Source: Desulfotignum sp032250905 (lineage in GTDB: Bacteria; Desulfobacterota; Desulfobacteria; Desulfobacterales; Desulfobacteraceae). From it: a stretch of 64,000 bases of DNA. Below, one piece after another: positions 52,473-61,681 of this stretch. The DNA lies in assembly GCA_032250905.1 (NCBI GenBank), contig JAVVEQ010000006.1, positions 41,660-105,659 of the forward strand. The letters run 5' to 3'. The notes under the pieces are model-generated. The model did no database searches. It was not told the DNA's origin and saw only the letters and a list, made by a program, of their open reading frames with translations. Position 1 is the stretch's first letter. Each line of letters starts with the position of its first letter. A program made the translations under genes and the position numbers.

Positions 52473-52877
52473 ATGTCAAAATGGATGACAATCAGTGACG
52501 CAGTAGATGCGTTTGATCTGTATGACCTGTTCAGTGAGATCATCGACTCCTACAGTGAAGAAATGGATGATCCGGAAGCCATCACCTCTGAACTGACGGA
52601 ACTGCTTGAAGAGCATGAAGAAGAATACGAATTTTCTCCGGATTCGGACGGCGATTATGCTGAAAGTTTTGAGCGAAACCTGAGGGATGCCATCGGGTAT
52701 GTCTTTGAAGAGTTCAATCTGGGAGAACTGCCTGACGTTGATTTTGTAGACCCTGACGTTGATGAAGACGATCTGACCGATATTTATGATGACAAGTTTG
52801 AAGACAATATCGAGCACCGGGTCGATATGGATGCCTATGAAGAAGGTGACGACACCGAGGAAGATGATGCAGATTGA
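52473..52877 (+). CDS. Highly acidic small protein of unknown function
   Basis: This 134-residue protein is unusually rich in Asp and Glu, with runs such as EEHEEEYEF, DPDVDEDDLTD and EEGDDTEEDDAD. It has no signal peptide, membrane span or cysteine. The first half is predicted helical (ISDAVDAFDLYDLFSEIID). I do not recognise the family. A near-consensus promoter precedes it. It overlaps the next gene by 14 bases, so it is co-transcribed with an MBL hydrolase. A metal-binding or nucleic-acid-mimic role is possible but unsupported. Confidence 0.75.
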   Translation: MSKWMTISDAVDAFDLYDLFSEIIDSYSEEMDDPEAITSELTELLEEHEEEYEFSPDSDGDYAESFERNLRDAIGYVFEEFNLGELPDVDFVDPDVDEDDLTDIYDDKFEDNIEHRVDMDAYEEGDDTEEDDAD

Positions 52878-53565
52878 ACAGTTCAGATACGGCGTGGACA
52901 ATCTGGCTTACCTGGTTTATTCAGGCGCCTGCGGGGTGGCCATCGATCCTGGTGCGGCAGACGACATGCTCAGGTTTGCCCGGCAAAGGAATATCCGGAT
53001 CAATCAGGTGACCAACACCCATCTTCATCCGGATCATACAAGCGGCAATGCCCGATTGCTTGAAAAAACCCAGGCCGAATACCTGGATTGCCGTAATTTT
53101 TCGGACAATGAACGCATCGCTGTGGAAGGCGACGCATTGAGGGTCATTACCACCCCGGGTCATACCCATGACGATGTCTGCTTTGCAGGCAATGGTTTTC
53201 TGGTGACCGGCGACACCCTGTTTAACGGAACCGTGGGCAATTGTTTTTCAAAAGATCTGGATGCGTTTTACCACTCTTTGAAAAAACTGATGGCATTTCC
53301 CGGTGCAACCTTGATTTTTGCGGGACATGATTATGTAAAGGAATCGGTTGAAATCGCACAGGCCATTGATCCGGACACCCCCGGTATCGTGCAGTACTTA
53401 GAGAAATATGATCCGGACCGGGTCACCTCCTGCCTGGCGGATGAACGGCGGATCAACCCTTTTCTTCGATTCAATGACGATACAATGATTGACAGGCTGA
53501 AGCAGCGTCATTTTCACTGTGACACGGAAATTCAGCGTTTCAAATCCCTGATGCAGGCGTTTTGA
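52864..53565 (+). CDS. Metallo-beta-lactamase-fold hydrolase (glyoxalase II-like)
   Basis: This 233-residue protein has the complete metal-binding motif HxHxDH at residues 53-58 (THLHPDHTSGN), a later TPGHTHDD histidine, VTGDTLFNGTVGN and the FAGHDYVK histidine. This order is like glyoxalase II and persulfide dioxygenase-type proteins. I chose the ATG at 52864; an adjacent ATG at 52867 is equally possible. It overlaps the acidic protein gene and abuts the GNAT gene. The substrate is unknown, with a thioester such as S-lactoylglutathione or an analogue as a guess. Confidence 0.85.
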   Translation: MMQIEQFRYGVDNLAYLVYSGACGVAIDPGAADDMLRFARQRNIRINQVTNTHLHPDHTSGNARLLEKTQAEYLDCRNFSDNERIAVEGDALRVITTPGHTHDDVCFAGNGFLVTGDTLFNGTVGNCFSKDLDAFYHSLKKLMAFPGATLIFAGHDYVKESVEIAQAIDPDTPGIVQYLEKYDPDRVTSCLADERRINPFLRFNDDTMIDRLKQRHFHCDTEIQRFKSLMQAF

Positions 53566-53566
53566 C

Positions 53567-53995
53567 ATGGACGAAACAGATGTAACCCATGTCAGTTACC
53601 GGATTTTGCAGGTGGCGGATACACGGGATTTGATGGCCCTCTACAAGGATGCCGGATGGTGGGATCAGGCGTGTGAACGGCATCCTGAATTTTTAACGCG
53701 GATCGTCGCCCAATCCGCGCTTTTTGTGGGAGCCTTTGACCTGACGAGAATGATCGGCATGGGACGGGCCCTGTCGGATTTGATCAGTGATGCCTATATT
53801 CAGGATGTGGTGGTTTTACACAGTTATCGGGGCCGGGGCATTGGCCGACACATCATTCAAACACTGATTACCGGCCTCAAGGGACATGGTGTGGACTGGA
53901 TCGGACTGATCGGTGAACCCGGAACGGGCAGTTTTTACCAGTCGCTGGGATTCAGACCGATGCCTGGACACACGCCATACAGACTAAAGGATTGA
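53567..53995 (+). CDS. GNAT-family N-acetyltransferase
   Basis: This 142-residue protein has the GNAT fold with acetyl-CoA motif VVLHSYRGRGIGRHIIQTLI (R-G-x-G-x-G pattern, about residues 85-104) and a late LGFRPMPGHTPYRL end. It starts one base after the previous stop. The acceptor is unknown. Confidence 0.85.
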   Translation: MDETDVTHVSYRILQVADTRDLMALYKDAGWWDQACERHPEFLTRIVAQSALFVGAFDLTRMIGMGRALSDLISDAYIQDVVVLHSYRGRGIGRHIIQTLITGLKGHGVDWIGLIGEPGTGSFYQSLGFRPMPGHTPYRLKD

Positions 53996-53998
53996 TTT

Positions 53999-54937
53999 AT
54001 GTATAACCGGTGTGACACCTATGTAACTTCAGATTTTCAACAGACGATCTGCTTCCCTACGGCCGGTCGGTTTGAACTGGAAGACCGGCAGATGGTTCAG
54101 ATTTATATCGACAAATATGCGCCAGAGTCCTGTGAGTACAATTTTGCCAATCTGTTCTGCTGGCAGGAGGTTTACAAGTATTCCTGGCGGCTGTTCAAAG
54201 GGCGGCTGGTGATTTATGACGGCGTGAATCAATGCGGGTTCATGCCGCTGGGAGAACCGCTGCCTCCGGCTGAGCTGGCTGAACTGGGCAGGGAACTGAT
54301 GCTGGATGGTCTGGTACCGGATATCGGCCTGGTGCCCAAAAGTTATTTAAATGCATATCCCCGATGTGAGCAGTATTTTTTCATTGAACCGGAGCGGGAC
54401 TATGCTGAATACATTTATGATGTGGATCGGCTGTGCCAATTAAATACCCCGAAACTGCACAAAAAGAAAAATTTGATATCCCAGTTCGAGCGGACATATC
54501 CGGATTACCGGGTAACAATGCTGACGTCGGAAAAACAGGTGCTGGCCCAGGCCATGGCCCGGGATCAACTGGAAAGTCAAAAGCCGTTGTCTTCCGGCCT
54601 GGCCACTGAGTTCGAAGCCATGCAAAAAGCATTTTCGCATTTTGATGCGCTGGGGCTGGAAGGGCTCGCCGTGATGACGGGGGATCAAATGGCCGCGTTT
54701 TCCATTTTCAGCCGGTTAAACCCGGACACCTACAATGTGCAGTTTGAAAAATCCGACTATGAATTCAAAGGGGCGGCCCAGGTGATCAATCACCAGACCG
54801 CCCTCTATTTGAGAAACCGCTGCCGGTATATCAACCGGGAGCAGGATCTGGGAATCAGGGGTCTACGTCAGGCCAAAAAATCCTATGAACCGGAAAAGAT
54901 CCTGATTCCTTATACCCTGCACCTGCTGCGGGAGTAA
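53999..54937 (+). CDS. DUF2156 family protein (phosphatidylglycerol lysyltransferase-like C-terminal domain)
   Basis: This 312-residue soluble protein matches the DUF2156/LPG synthase C-terminal family, which has a double GNAT-like fold and in some members transfers amino acids to lipids. Visible segments are ESCEYNFANLFCWQEVYKYSWR near residue 36, KLHKKKNLISQFERTYPDYRV and YLRNRCRYINREQDLGIRGLRQAKKSYEPEKI. It has no membrane domain, so the substrate is uncertain. It is the last gene of this four-gene run. Confidence 0.8.
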   Translation: MYNRCDTYVTSDFQQTICFPTAGRFELEDRQMVQIYIDKYAPESCEYNFANLFCWQEVYKYSWRLFKGRLVIYDGVNQCGFMPLGEPLPPAELAELGRELMLDGLVPDIGLVPKSYLNAYPRCEQYFFIEPERDYAEYIYDVDRLCQLNTPKLHKKKNLISQFERTYPDYRVTMLTSEKQVLAQAMARDQLESQKPLSSGLATEFEAMQKAFSHFDALGLEGLAVMTGDQMAAFSIFSRLNPDTYNVQFEKSDYEFKGAAQVINHQTALYLRNRCRYINREQDLGIRGLRQAKKSYEPEKILIPYTLHLLRE

Positions 54938-54947
54938 TTCAAAAAGG

Positions 54948-55979
54948 CTAGTTTCCGGTTTTCAGACGCTCCCAATAGCGTTCATACACCAGAATGGCAT
55001 CCCCGACATCGGTCTGGAATTCCCCTTTTTTCAACTCTTCGGGATCCGGAAAAATTGTGGAATTGTTTTTCAACTCTTCGGGCATCAGATCAATGGCCGT
55101 GCGGTTGGCCGGGGCATATCCGATATATTCGCATACCTGTACCGCGATTTCGGGCTTCAGAATAAAATCGATGAACGCATGGGCCTGGGCTTTGTTTTCT
55201 GCGCCGGTGGGAATAACCATGGAATCCACCCAGAAAATCGCACCTTCTTCAGGGTAGGCATACTGTATGGCCGGAAATTCCTGGGCCGCCATGTACGCTT
55301 CCCCGTTCCATATCATACCGGCAAAGGCTTCCAGGTTCAGCAGCGGCTGTTTGGGGGAATCTCCGGAAAATACCCGGATGTTGGGCAGAAGTGCCCGGAT
55401 CGATTCATAGGCCGTATGAATCCGGTCCGGATCGGTTTCGTTCACGGAAAATCCGTTAATGATCAGGCCGATTCCCAGCACTTCTCTCAAGTCATCGTTC
55501 ATCACCAGACGGTTTTTGAATTCGGGCCGCCACAGGTCCTTCCAGGATGTCATCATCTCCGGGGCCACCTGGCCTTTGTTGTATGCCAGTGCTGTGGACC
55601 CCCACACATAAGGAATGGAGTACTGGTTACCCGGATCATAGGGCTGGTCCAGCAGGGCGGGATCCAGGTGACGGAAATTCGTCAAGGCATCGTGGTCAAT
55701 GGGGCTGAGCAGACCTTCCTTGTGCATTTTGTGGACGAAATAGGTGGAGGGAAACACCAGGTCATAGCCTTTGCCGCGGGTGAGTTTGACTTTGGCATAC
55801 ATGGACTCATTGCTGTCATAGGTGGCATAAATCACCTTGATTCCTGTGTCTTCCTGAAATGCGGTCAACACCTCATCAGGCATGTATTCTGTCCAGTTGT
55901 AAATGTAAAGGCGCTGTTCTCCGGCGAATGCCGGGGCAGCGAACACGATCAGGACTAACAACAGCATCCATTGTTTCAT
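54948..55979 (-). CDS. potD: Spermidine/putrescine ABC transporter, periplasmic binding protein PotD
   Basis: PotD binds polyamines in the periplasm. The 343-residue protein starts with a clear signal peptide (MKQWMLLLVLIVFAAPAFAG) and has RLYIYNWTEYMPDEVL, GIKVIYATYDSNESMYAK and YDLVFPSTYFVHKM. I chose the ATG at 55979; the frame is open upstream but adds no conserved sequence. It is the last gene of potABCD and overlaps potC by four bases. Confidence 0.9.
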   Translation of the reverse strand: MKQWMLLLVLIVFAAPAFAGEQRLYIYNWTEYMPDEVLTAFQEDTGIKVIYATYDSNESMYAKVKLTRGKGYDLVFPSTYFVHKMHKEGLLSPIDHDALTNFRHLDPALLDQPYDPGNQYSIPYVWGSTALAYNKGQVAPEMMTSWKDLWRPEFKNRLVMNDDLREVLGIGLIINGFSVNETDPDRIHTAYESIRALLPNIRVFSGDSPKQPLLNLEAFAGMIWNGEAYMAAQEFPAIQYAYPEEGAIFWVDSMVIPTGAENKAQAHAFIDFILKPEIAVQVCEYIGYAPANRTAIDLMPEELKNNSTIFPDPEELKKGEFQTDVGDAILVYERYWERLKTGN

Positions 55980-56746
55980 TTTTTTATCTCCTTTGTCAGA
56001 ATATGGGCAGCAGATACGGCTGCCAGAGTGAATAAAAACAACAGGGTACACAAGGCATTGACCTCCGGGGTCACCCCGAGTTTAACCATGGAATAGATCT
56101 TGAGGGGAAGTATTTCAAAGCCCGGTCCGGTGACAAAAAAACTGATAATGACATCATCCAGAGACAAGGTAAAGCTCAGCAGCCAGCCCGCAAGCACTGC
56201 CGGCAGGATCATGGGAAAAATGATCTTGATGAACACGTCATGTTCACGGGCGCCCAGATCCCTTGCCGCATCCACCATGGACGGATCAAACCCGGAAATC
56301 CGTGCATGCACCAGGACAATGACAAACGGCAGGCAGAAGGTGACATGTGCTGTTAAAAGCGTAAGAAACCCAGGGGTCAGGCCTGCCAGCACAAACAGCA
56401 TGAGCAGGCTGATGCCCATGACGATGTCCGGGCTCATCATTACGGTATACACCAGGCCGAAAAACAGTTTTCTGCCGGTAAACCGGTAACGGGAAACGGC
56501 AAAAGCGCCCAAGGTACCAAGGGCGGTGGCAGCCAGACTCGAAATCAGGGCCACAGTCAATGAATTGATAAACGCATCCAGCAGCTGAGGGTTGTCCAGA
56601 AGGCGCGCATACCATTCCAGGGAAAAACCCTGCCAGGAAGTGGTATGTCTGGCCTGGTTAAAGGAAAACACCATCAACACCAGAAGCGGTCCATATAGAA
56701 ACGCGAATACCGCTGACACCCAGGAGATTTTCAACCATCGCTTCAT
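55976..56746 (-). CDS. potC: Polyamine ABC transporter permease PotC
   Basis: PotC is the second membrane permease of the polyamine importer. The 256-residue protein has six spans and the EAA loop VDAARDLGAREHDVFIKIIFPMILP, which contacts the ATPase. The open frame runs back to 57367, but that part is a shadow of potB; the ATG at 56746 overlaps the potB stop by four bases and gives a normal PotC start. Confidence 0.9.
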   Translation of the reverse strand: MKRWLKISWVSAVFAFLYGPLLVLMVFSFNQARHTTSWQGFSLEWYARLLDNPQLLDAFINSLTVALISSLAATALGTLGAFAVSRYRFTGRKLFFGLVYTVMMSPDIVMGISLLMLFVLAGLTPGFLTLLTAHVTFCLPFVIVLVHARISGFDPSMVDAARDLGAREHDVFIKIIFPMILPAVLAGWLLSFTLSLDDVIISFFVTGPGFEILPLKIYSMVKLGVTPEVNALCTLLFLFTLAAVSAAHILTKEIKK

Positions 56747-57600
56747 AAGGGCTGCTGGTACCTGTTGAACCGCCGGGACAGGATAAAATAGACAATCAGC
56801 ATCAGTCCCATGACCAGCAGCAGAAACACACTGGCTGCAGATCCGAACGGCCAGTTCATGGCGGTCAGAAACTGATTTTTGATGAAATTGCCCATGAGCA
56901 TGGTTTTGGCGCCTCCCAGAAGATCCGGCACATAAAACAGTCCCATGGCGGGAAGAAACACCATGATGCAGCCGGCCATCACTCCGGGTAATGACAGGGG
57001 CAAAACCACGCGGAAAAATACCTGAAATCCAGTGGCACCCAGATCCCTGGCCGCTTCCATCAGCCGGATATCCATTTTTTCCATCACCGCGTACAAAGGC
57101 AGAACCATGAAAGGCAGCAGGGAATACACCAGACCCACGTATACGGCAAAATCCGTATACAGCAGGCTGACGGGTTCGGAAACAATCCCCGTATTCATCA
57201 GCAGGGTATTGATGATACCATTGGCTTTCATAAGAATCACCAGCGCATAGGTTCGAATCAAGGAAGAGGTCCAGAAAGGAATGATGACCATGATGAGCAG
57301 CAGGGGCCGCCGGTGTTCCGGTGAGCGGGACAGCATCCAGGCAAAAGGATAGCTGATGAAAAGGCATAGAAGCGTGGTGTTCAACGCATAGAGAAACGAC
57401 TGACTCAGTACCCTGGCATATACCGGATCCAGCAGTTCCCGGTACTGGGCCAGGGTGATGGGCAGATCGAAAAACGTGTCGATATCCCGGGTCATGAAAC
57501 TGATACCGACCACCATCAATCCGGGAACCAGAACAAACACTGCAAACCAGGCCATATTCAGAAAAACAGCAACAAATTTGAATCCCTGCCGCTCATTCAT
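56743..57600 (-). CDS. potB: Polyamine ABC transporter permease PotB
   Basis: PotB is the first membrane permease of the importer. The 285-residue protein has six spans and the EAA loop MEAARDLGATGFQVFFRVVLPLSLPG. The later segment TMLMGNFIKNQF is typical of PotB. Its start overlaps the potA end by eight bases. Confidence 0.92.
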   Translation of the reverse strand: MNERQGFKFVAVFLNMAWFAVFVLVPGLMVVGISFMTRDIDTFFDLPITLAQYRELLDPVYARVLSQSFLYALNTTLLCLFISYPFAWMLSRSPEHRRPLLLIMVIIPFWTSSLIRTYALVILMKANGIINTLLMNTGIVSEPVSLLYTDFAVYVGLVYSLLPFMVLPLYAVMEKMDIRLMEAARDLGATGFQVFFRVVLPLSLPGVMAGCIMVFLPAMGLFYVPDLLGGAKTMLMGNFIKNQFLTAMNWPFGSAASVFLLLVMGLMLIVYFILSRRFNRYQQPL

Positions 57601-58675
57601 CCGCCAGCGTCACCTCCCATCCTTTGATCCAGGAAATGCACACCGGTTCGTCCATGTCATAGAAAATGTCCTGGTCGTCCTCATTGAAAAATTCTGTGAC
57701 AAACACCTCTTTCCCGCTGTCAAGCAAAATGATCAAATCCACTGTGGTGCCTTTGTATATCATTTCCTTGACCCGTCCGGGCAGGGATTCAGCAGGACAT
57801 TGTCCCTGAAACCGTTCTACGGTCATATCCTCGGGCCGCAGCAGCACCTTGACTGTCTGACCCGGCTGAAAATTTCGGCGGTTCTGCATGGTTTTGGTAA
57901 TCCCCTGGAGATGAATTTCCATTTCTGTGCCCAGAGTGCGGGTCACTCTGGCATCAAATAAGTTGCTTTCACCCACAAAATCCGCCACAAACAGGTTGAC
58001 GGGTGTTTCATAGATATCTTTGGGGGTGCCAATCTGCTGAATCGTACCGTGGTTCATCACCACCACCCGGTCGGACAGGGTCAATGCCTCTTCCTGGTCA
58101 TGGGTGACAAAAACAAAAGTGATGCCCAGTTTCCGGTGGAGGTGCCGCAGATCCAGCCGCATCTGTTTGCGCAGTTTATGATCCAACGCACTTAACGGCT
58201 CATCCAGAAGCAGAATCAGGGGCTGGTTCACAATTGCGCGGGCAATGGCTACCCGCTGCTGCTGGCCTCCGGACAGCTGATGGATGGGACGCGTTTCCAG
58301 ACCTTCCAGTTTGACCAGGGCCAGGGTTTTTCCGACCGTTTCCCGGATCTGCCGGGCGTTGATTTTTTTGAGTTTCAATCCAAAAGCGATATTGTCAAAC
58401 ACGTTCATGTGAGGAAACAAAGCATAGCTCTGGAATACGGTGTTGACATCCCGGTCGCAGGCAGGCAGCCGGGTCTGATCCTGCCCGTTGATAAATACTT
58501 TGCCTGTATCACAGGTCTCAAGTCCGGCGATCAACCGAAGTACCGTGGTTTTGCCGCATCCAGACGGACCGAGCAGGGTCAGAAATTCCCCTTTGTGAAC
58601 ATCCAGGGTCAGGTTGTTGATCACCTGCTGATGATTAAAAGATTTGGAAATGTTCTGTAAACAGACTACCGGCAT
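57593..58675 (-). CDS. potA: Polyamine ABC transporter ATP-binding protein PotA
   Basis: PotA hydrolyses ATP to drive polyamine import. The 360-residue protein has Walker A GPSGCGKTT near residue 38, Q-loop, signature LSGGQQQRVAIARA, Walker B LILLLDEPLSALD and a TOBE domain after about residue 280 that regulates activity. I chose the ATG at 58675, the normal PotA start. It is the first gene of the operon; 192 bases separate it from the divergent methyltransferase relic. Confidence 0.93.
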   Translation of the reverse strand: MPVVCLQNISKSFNHQQVINNLTLDVHKGEFLTLLGPSGCGKTTVLRLIAGLETCDTGKVFINGQDQTRLPACDRDVNTVFQSYALFPHMNVFDNIAFGLKLKKINARQIRETVGKTLALVKLEGLETRPIHQLSGGQQQRVAIARAIVNQPLILLLDEPLSALDHKLRKQMRLDLRHLHRKLGITFVFVTHDQEEALTLSDRVVVMNHGTIQQIGTPKDIYETPVNLFVADFVGESNLFDARVTRTLGTEMEIHLQGITKTMQNRRNFQPGQTVKVLLRPEDMTVERFQGQCPAESLPGRVKEMIYKGTTVDLIILLDSGKEVFVTEFFNEDDQDIFYDMDEPVCISWIKGWEVTLADE

Positions 58676-58867
58676 GAACCCCCTCCGACATGATACAAAC
58701 AAAGCACATAACCTATCTGAAACACGGCAAAAAATCAAGAAAATAAACGCGCCTGGAACGCACGCCACCGTTGCAATTCAAATCAAATCAGGTATAGTAA
58801 AAAATCGGTAGTTTTGACTGCCGACAACACAAAGAAATAAAAACAAGAAAGGTAAGAAAAAGAAAAA

Positions 58868-59341
58868 ATGGAACAGGACAGACAGGCTGCTTTCAGCAAA
58901 CGGTTGACGGACATACTCAATCACGGGGCGTTGAACCTGGCCCTGGCTGTGGGATATCAATTGAAAATTTTTGATGTGATGGCGGATCTGGACCGGCCGG
59001 TAACCAGCCGGGAGCTGGCGCTGGCTGCAGGACTCCACGAGCGGTATGTGCGGGAATGGATGGGCATTATGCTTGCACCGGGCGGCCTTTTTTCCATGAT
59101 TGATATCGATGCGGCCAGTCATCCGGCCGGAAACCTGGACCATCCCATGGGACCGTTTTTCTATACAGTCAGCCTCATGCACTGCATGCCCGTAGGTCTG
59201 TCCAATCAAGGCAGGGGGCTGGGCATGATGTGGGGCCGGAACCAGGCCGTATCTCTACTGGAACAGGCCGGTTTCAGCGATGTCCAAGTTCTGGAAATGG
59301 CACACGACCCCTTTAACGTTCATTATCTGTCCCGGAGATAA
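58868..59341 (+). pseudogene. SAM-dependent methyltransferase missing its SAM-binding core (in-frame internal deletion)
   Basis: The N-terminal 60 residues match the winged-helix dimerisation domain of small-molecule methyltransferases (ALNLALAVGYQLKIFDVMAD, then AGLHERYVREWMGIM). The rest matches the C-terminus of the same family (GGLFSMIDIDAASH, HPMGPFFYTVSLMHCMPVGL, GLGMMWG, LEQAGFSDVQV). The Rossmann core with the glycine-rich SAM motif, about 150-200 residues, is absent and the halves join in frame near residue 70. The 157-residue product cannot bind SAM in the usual way. It is open and has a start, so it may still be expressed. A purine-rich leader precedes the ATG. Confidence 0.75.
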
Positions 59342-59347
59342 AACGCA

Positions 59348-61105
59348 TCACGCGTCGGCCAGACGCTGATCATACATGCTGCCAACCCCGTATTCATTTC
59401 GCCGCATGAACTTGTCCAGAGAGGGGCCGATGATCTGCATTTCAGGGTTGGTTTTCAATACTTCCTGAGCAATCCGCATCTCCTTGGTGCATCCGGTACT
59501 GTAGGTGGCATCTTTTCCAATCCACTCCGGCGGGACTTTCAGGTTCATCAAGGCAAAACCTTTTGCGATATCTTCAGCCGTCTGGAAACGCCACACATCA
59601 ATGAGGTTGCTGGTCTGGACAATTTCCCACATATACATGAGGTCGTCCGCATCCATGCCCGGTTCATAATATCTGGACGGATTTATGATGAACAGGTCCG
59701 GATACTGCTTTTTCAGATAATCGATAAACCGGTCCATGATTTTTTTGGCCACATCGATTTTGCCGGGTATGGAGGCGATAATACCGCTGTAAAACATCAC
59801 TGTCATGTTTTTGGCTTTGGCCGCCTTCATCTGATCGATGATTCGGTTGGCACGCTCTTCCAGATCCCGGTGAGAAAAGTAGACGCAATCCGGATGGCGG
59901 GGTTTGTAAACAATCGATAATTCAGGCGCCCCTTCATGATCTTCCACAGTCAGGTTGATGATATCCCGGGTGAACTGAAAATGGGTCTGGATCAGCCGCC
60001 GTTTCTGGTCGGGGCCCCGTGAGACGACAACGTCCACTTCCTTGAAGATTCGTGCAAAAGTGGTGGAAGACAGAAGCAGGTTCAGGTTTTCCCTGGTGCC
60101 GTCGGACACCACGTAAATATTTTCATCCTGCTTAAGCAGCTGGACCAGCCGGTTTTTACTGATGGTTTTTTCAAAGATGAAATGGCTGCCCTCCAGGGCT
60201 TTGACCAGAACAGGATCGTTGCGGGTATCGGTGATGGACACTTTTTTAAACACCGGGGCTTCCTTGACCGCCATAACCACCAGATGGCCCAGATCTGCCA
60301 GGAATTTTGCAATGGCCACATCCACCATTACCCCTCCGGATTCATCTGTGAGCCAGAGTATTTTTCTTTTCTGAGTATGGATGAGTTCCATCAGGTTTGG
60401 CAGCCCGTTTCCGGATACCTTTGTTTCAAACAGGTGATGAAACGTATCGACCGACGGAGATGTTTCCGGCGGTTTTTCCCATAGATGGCTGGCGCACATC
60501 ATTGAAAGCAGTCGTTGCAGTTCGATCTCCTTGATTTTTGTTCTCAGGGAGCTCAGGGAAAACTGAGCCAGATTTTGAATGGCCCCGTCAACATGGTTCA
60601 GTGCGCTGATAAAGGAAGACGAAGACAATAATTCCTGTGCCCGGCTGTTTTCTTCCTGTTTTTTCAAGGCATAGGGATTTTCGATATGGGTCTGGCTCAC
60701 AAATATTTTACACAGCCGTTTTTCGAGCCGGGATGGAATCATCAACAAAGATTCAACCTCATGATCATATTTGATTTGAATCAGTGCAGTGAGAAATTTC
60801 TGGTCATAGGTGGACTCGATGAATTCGTCCACCATTCGAATGGTTTTGTCATAGATTGTCTGATACCGGTTTAACAGATAGTCCCGTGAATTTCGGGACA
60901 TGATGGCGGTAAACATTTCATCTGAACAGGGGAAATACTGCTCTCCGTTTTCCAGATACACCATGAATTCAATCTGTTCTACGGTCGCCACCTTGTTTGG
61001 ATAGGCAAACGGATCAATGTGGTTTTCCAGAAAAAATGCAGTCAACCAGGCATCCTGATGAGGGTCTTTACCAGGGGTGACGGGGATGAATCGGGAAGAT
61101 GTCAT
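59348..61105 (-). CDS. Large conserved protein of unknown function (possible DUF89-like domain)
   Basis: This 585-residue soluble protein is not one I can name. The central part (about residues 245-345) has KILWLTDESGGVMVDVAIAK, then LVVMAVKEAPVFKKVSITDT, which weakly resembles DUF89/ARMT1 metal-dependent phosphatases with a D-E-x-G-x-x-x-D pattern. The C-terminal half is Asp- and Tyr-rich (INPSRYYEPGMDADDLMYMW). There is no signal peptide or membrane span. A strong CAAGGA site precedes the ATG at 61105. It is in a run with the phosphodiesterase gene. The domain match should be treated as a suggestion only. Confidence 0.7.
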   Translation of the reverse strand: MTSSRFIPVTPGKDPHQDAWLTAFFLENHIDPFAYPNKVATVEQIEFMVYLENGEQYFPCSDEMFTAIMSRNSRDYLLNRYQTIYDKTIRMVDEFIESTYDQKFLTALIQIKYDHEVESLLMIPSRLEKRLCKIFVSQTHIENPYALKKQEENSRAQELLSSSSFISALNHVDGAIQNLAQFSLSSLRTKIKEIELQRLLSMMCASHLWEKPPETSPSVDTFHHLFETKVSGNGLPNLMELIHTQKRKILWLTDESGGVMVDVAIAKFLADLGHLVVMAVKEAPVFKKVSITDTRNDPVLVKALEGSHFIFEKTISKNRLVQLLKQDENIYVVSDGTRENLNLLLSSTTFARIFKEVDVVVSRGPDQKRRLIQTHFQFTRDIINLTVEDHEGAPELSIVYKPRHPDCVYFSHRDLEERANRIIDQMKAAKAKNMTVMFYSGIIASIPGKIDVAKKIMDRFIDYLKKQYPDLFIINPSRYYEPGMDADDLMYMWEIVQTSNLIDVWRFQTAEDIAKGFALMNLKVPPEWIGKDATYSTGCTKEMRIAQEVLKTNPEMQIIGPSLDKFMRRNEYGVGSMYDQRLADA

Positions 61106-61132
61106 GACAATTCCTTGAAATTTTTACCCGGG

Positions 61133-61642
61133 TTACAGGCTCAGGGCCTTCAAAGGGGATCCAGTGTGAAGAGACCGGATGGAAATACCGGTGTCGTCCA
61201 AAATGCCGAATGTTGGCGGCCCTTTTCTGGGGCGTGCCATGGAACCCGGGTTCATGTGAATTTGTCCGGTTTTTTTTTCAAGAGACCAGATATGGGTGTG
61301 TCCTTGAATGATGATGTCTGTGTCAGATGGGATCGGCATTCGGGGAAATCCATGGTGAAGAAACAGGGTTTTGTTGTTTGCACTAATCGTCAAAGTGAGG
61401 GTATGGCCGGGAAAAAAGGTGGGTTCGTCACAGTTGCCGTAAACATAATATATGGGTTTGTCTGCTGTTTTGAAATCATTGCGGATGGCTTCCGGCTGAA
61501 AATCCGGATGACAGGAATTGCCGTACCGGGTATCAAACAGGTCACCCGCAACCAGAAGGGCATCTGATTTGTCCATCAGGGATTGAATGGTCAGCCAGGT
61601 GCTGAGGCTGCCGTGAATATCTGCCGTAATGAATAATCTCAT
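61133..61642 (-). CDS. YfcE/MJ0936-family metallophosphodiesterase
   Basis: This 169-residue protein is a small calcineurin-like phosphoesterase. Metal motifs are visible as TADIHGS (residues 6-12), LLVAGDLFDTR, YGNCDEP and a C-terminal QGHTHIWS followed by NPGSMARPRKGPP. Members cleave phosphodiesters such as cyclic nucleotides. It starts 40 bases from the IHF gene stop, on the same strand. Confidence 0.88.
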   Translation of the reverse strand: MRLFITADIHGSLSTWLTIQSLMDKSDALLVAGDLFDTRYGNSCHPDFQPEAIRNDFKTADKPIYYVYGNCDEPTFFPGHTLTLTISANNKTLFLHHGFPRMPIPSDTDIIIQGHTHIWSLEKKTGQIHMNPGSMARPRKGPPTFGILDDTGISIRSLHTGSPLKALSL

Positions 61643-61681
61643 CTTAAAAAAAAGTGAACAGGTGCCTCACAGGGATGATGC

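Noticed and set aside
56747..57367. Upstream extension of the potC frame
   Set aside because: It overlaps potB completely in another frame, and the normal PotC start at 56746 explains the gene.
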